This document shows, one piece after another, positions 6,104 to 7,953 of a DNA stretch of 7,953 nt (its first letter is position 1; each line of letters starts with the position of its first letter). The stretch spans positions 1 through 7,953 of the forward strand of contig CALKWS010000427.1 of the NCBI GenBank assembly GCA_938004115.1, read 5' to 3'. The notes beneath the pieces were generated by a model. It saw only the letters and a program-made list of their open reading frames with translations, made no database searches and had not been told where the DNA came from. The translations under genes and the position numbers were made by a program. This DNA comes from an uncultured Ruaniaceae bacterium. Its GTDB lineage: Bacteria > Actinomycetota > Actinomycetes > Actinomycetales > Beutenbergiaceae.

Positions 6104-7162
6104 ATGACAGGTCACCGCACCATCTGGGTGGGCACGGGGAGCCATGGCAGCGCCGAACCAGAGGGCATCTGGCGGATCACTCATCCCGGTCCGGGTGGCG
6201 ATTGGGGCTCCGCCCGCGCCGAGCGGGTGCTCCAGGCACCCGAACCGTCCTTCTTGGCGATCCATCCGTCCGCGGATCGTCTCTATGCCGTCAGCGAGCA
6301 GGACCGTGGCCGGGTGCTGTCCACCGTCGTCAGCGCCGACTGTTCGCTCGGTCCGCTGCGCTCGGTCCCGACCGCCGGGTCCGGTCCCTGCCACATCAGG
6401 GTGCACCCCCAGGGCCAATGGCTGTACGCCGCCAACTACGGCGACGGGACGCTGTCGGCGATCGAACTGACCGAGGCCGGGGACGTCTCCGAGCACGTGC
6501 TCACCTTCCGGCACGCCGGATCCGGCCCGAACGCGGACCGACAAGATGGTCCGCACGCCCATTCCACCCGGTTGACTCCCGAGGGTCACTACCTGATGGT
6601 GGCCGATCTGGGCACCGACGAGATCCGGTCCTACCCATTGGACGGGGGCCGTCCCGAGCCCGATCCCGTGCTCACCGGCCTTCCGCCCGGCTCGGGCCCC
6701 CGGCACTTCGCCGGGCGCGGCGCCCACCTGTACATCTCCGCCGAACTCAGCGGTGAGGTGCTCGTGGTGGACTTCGACGAGCACAGCGGCAAGGGCGAAC
6801 TGGTGCAACGACTCCCCGGCGCCACCCTTCCCGGGAGGTCCGAGGACGCCCACTACCTCTCCCACATCCTGTACTCCCGGGGTGTGGTGCTGGTGGCCTC
6901 CCGGGGATCGGACTCCATCTCCACCTTCACCGTGCACGACGACGGTGCCCGGCTGGAGCCCGCCGGCGAGATCCACACCGCGGCGTGGCCGAGGCATATG
7001 GCACTGGCCGGGTCGAACCTGATCGTCGCCGGCGAGCGGGCCGACCGCGTCGTGGTCCACCCGTTCGCCCCGGAGGAGGCGGGCCGATCGGACACCGGTG
7101 CCGTCGGGCCGATCCAGCACGAGATCCCCATTCCGCGGCCGATGTTCATCCTGCCGATGTGA
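6104..7162 (+). CDS. Lactonase-family seven-bladed beta-propeller protein
   Basis: 352 residues from ATG 6104; a GTG nine bases earlier overlaps the -10 element and is less likely. The sequence shows the propeller pattern of the 6-phosphogluconolactonase (YbhE/Pgl-type, Pfam Lactonase) family: PSFLAIHPSADRLYAVSE (48-65), SGPCHIRVHPQG then LYAANYGDGTL (93-117), QDGPHAH with TPEGHYLMVADLGTDEI (147-174), GSGPRHF (196-202), and AWPRHMAL (294-301). The family's typical length is about 330-390. No signal peptide is seen, so it is probably cytoplasmic. Some members hydrolyse 6-phosphogluconolactone in the pentose phosphate pathway, but others act on different lactones or have unknown substrates, so the substrate here is unproven. 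It lies 31 bases before phosphoglycerate mutase, a loose link to sugar-phosphate metabolism. Confidence 0.88.
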   Translation: MTGHRTIWVGTGSHGSAEPEGIWRITHPGPGGDWGSARAERVLQAPEPSFLAIHPSADRLYAVSEQDRGRVLSTVVSADCSLGPLRSVPTAGSGPCHIRVHPQGQWLYAANYGDGTLSAIELTEAGDVSEHVLTFRHAGSGPNADRQDGPHAHSTRLTPEGHYLMVADLGTDEIRSYPLDGGRPEPDPVLTGLPPGSGPRHFAGRGAHLYISAELSGEVLVVDFDEHSGKGELVQRLPGATLPGRSEDAHYLSHILYSRGVVLVASRGSDSISTFTVHDDGARLEPAGEIHTAAWPRHMALAGSNLIVAGERADRVVVHPFAPEEAGRSDTGAVGPIQHEIPIPRPMFILPM

Positions 7163-7193
7163 CCCTGCCCGGGGCATGCGGCAGACTGGAACC
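7159..7193 (+). promoter_or_regulatory. Candidate gpm promoter for a leaderless transcript
   Basis: GTGACC (7159-7164, four of six to TTGACA) and CAGACT (7182-7187) are 17 bp apart, and CAGACT ends six bases before ATG 7194. The -35 element overlaps the lactonase stop codon. There is no clear ribosome site, so transcription starting at the ATG is plausible. Confidence 0.5.
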
Positions 7194-7931
7194 ATGACCT
7201 ACACGCTGGTGCTGCTCCGCCACGGCGAGAGCGAATGGAACGCGAAGAACCTGTTCACCGGGTGGGTGGACGTACCGCTGTCGGAGCGTGGCGAGAGGGA
7301 GGCCGTCCGCGGCGGGGAGATGCTCGTGGAGGAGGGCGTGCTGCCCGACGTGGTGCACACCTCGCTGCTGCGCCGGGCGATCACCACCGCGAACCTGGCT
7401 CTCGATGCGGCCGAGCGGCACTGGATCCCGGTGCGCCGGCACTGGCGGCTCAACGAACGCCACTACGGCGCGCTACAGGGCAAGGACAAGAAGCAGATCC
7501 GGGATGAGTTCGGCGACGAGCAGTTCATGATCTGGCGCCGCTCCTACGACGTACCGCCGCCGCCGATCGAACCGGGATCCACCTGGTCCCAGGACGGCGA
7601 CCCGCGCTACGACGGGGAACCGATTCCGGCGAGTGAGTGCCTGAAGGACGTGCTGGAACGGGCCTTGCCGTACTGGAACGAGGCTGTGGTCCCGGACCTG
7701 AAGGCCGGCAAAGTGGTGCTCGTAGCCGCCCACGGGAACTCCCTACGGGCGATCATCAAGCACCTGGACGGTATCGATGACCAGACCATCTCCGGGTTGA
7801 ACGTGCCCACCGGCATCCCGCTGGTGTACGAGCTGGACGAGTCCCTGGCGCCGATCACCCCCGGCGGGAAGTACCTGGACCCCGAGGCCGCGAAGGAAGC
7901 GATCGCCGCGGTCGCCGCCCAGGGCCGCTGA
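7194..7931 (+). CDS. gpmA: 2,3-bisphosphoglycerate-dependent phosphoglycerate mutase
   Basis: 245 residues, the normal length for the cofactor-dependent enzyme, which interconverts 3- and 2-phosphoglycerate in glycolysis and gluconeogenesis in the cytoplasm. Seen: the RHGESEWN phosphohistidine motif (9-16, with H10 as the residue phosphorylated during catalysis), NLFTGWVDVPLSERG (19-33), TSLLRRAITT (56-65) with the phosphate-binding Arg, LNERHYGALQGKDK (86-99) with the acid/base Glu at 88, RRSYDVPPPP (115-124), and AAHGNSLRAIIKHLDGI (178-194) with the second catalytic His at 180. GIPLVYELD (207-215) and the C-terminal tail are also typical. All catalytic residues are present. ATG at 7194 gives the standard N-terminus. 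The gene is 31 bases after the lactonase but has its own candidate promoter, so it need not depend on it. Confidence 0.97.
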   Translation: MTYTLVLLRHGESEWNAKNLFTGWVDVPLSERGEREAVRGGEMLVEEGVLPDVVHTSLLRRAITTANLALDAAERHWIPVRRHWRLNERHYGALQGKDKKQIRDEFGDEQFMIWRRSYDVPPPPIEPGSTWSQDGDPRYDGEPIPASECLKDVLERALPYWNEAVVPDLKAGKVVLVAAHGNSLRAIIKHLDGIDDQTISGLNVPTGIPLVYELDESLAPITPGGKYLDPEAAKEAIAAVAAQGR

Positions 7932-7953
7932 CCGCCGCAAGGGGCCGCTGACC
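7922..7953 (+). repeat. 12-bp direct repeat spanning the gpm stop codon
   Basis: GGGCCGCTGACC occurs at 7922-7933 and again at 7942-7953, 20 bp apart. The first copy contains the last gpm codons and the TGA; the second is non-coding and ends at the window edge, so the repeat may be longer or have more copies outside. Confidence 0.75.

Noticed and set aside
5753..7195. 480-codon open frame on the - strand across lsr2 and the lactonase
   Set aside because: It is antisense to two well-supported genes and crosses the terminator. Long empty frames are expected in DNA this GC-rich, and the translation shows no domain.

Overview
The window is a GC-rich (roughly 70% by eye), gene-dense piece of an actinobacterial chromosome with every recognisable gene on the + strand. 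The lsr2 gene, an actinobacterial-type LysS and the order PH-domain membrane protein / DUF2520 / panC / lysS / lsr2 all point to Actinomycetota. This order resembles the folK-Rv3605c-Rv3604c-Rv3603c-panC-panD-coaX-lysS-lsr2-clpC1 block of Mycobacterium tuberculosis. The compact form seen here suggests the order Micrococcales, but that placement is an inference and I cannot name a genus.

Layout. (1) 6-1871: a multi-pass membrane protein with three bacterial PH (YdbS/YdbT-type) domains and Pro/Ala-rich ends; its reading frame is open at the left window edge, so its start is uncertain. (2) 1868-3730, overlapping the first gene by ATGA: one 620-residue polypeptide joining a Rossmann/DUF2520 protein to a complete pantoate--beta-alanine ligase (PanC). 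(3) 3731-3863: spacer with a weak hairpin and a TAGGAT -10 element placed for leaderless transcription of lysS. (4) 3864-5405: lysS, overlapped by ATGA with (5) 5402-5596, a 64-residue single-pass membrane protein. (6) 5597-5688: an AT-rich gap with a candidate promoter and palindromes in front of (7) 5689-6015, lsr2, closed by a 15-bp perfect hairpin at 6021-6056. (8) 6104-7162: a lactonase-family beta-propeller protein. (9) 7194-7931: 2,3-bisphosphoglycerate-dependent phosphoglycerate mutase. Genes 8 and 9 also carry -10-like elements 6-7 nt before the start codon. The window ends in a 12-bp direct repeat that includes the gpm stop codon. No stretch over 300 bases lacks a gene.

The genes are housekeeping: pantothenate/CoA synthesis, lysyl-tRNA charging, nucleoid silencing, and sugar-phosphate metabolism. 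I see no mobile element, CRISPR array, tRNA, rRNA or defence system. The most informative features are the DUF2520-PanC fusion, which bears on the unknown reaction of DUF2520 proteins, the absence of panD and coaX between panC and lysS, the repeated leaderless promoter arrangement, and the AT-rich palindromic control region of lsr2. I found nothing that I would call a wholly undescribed system.
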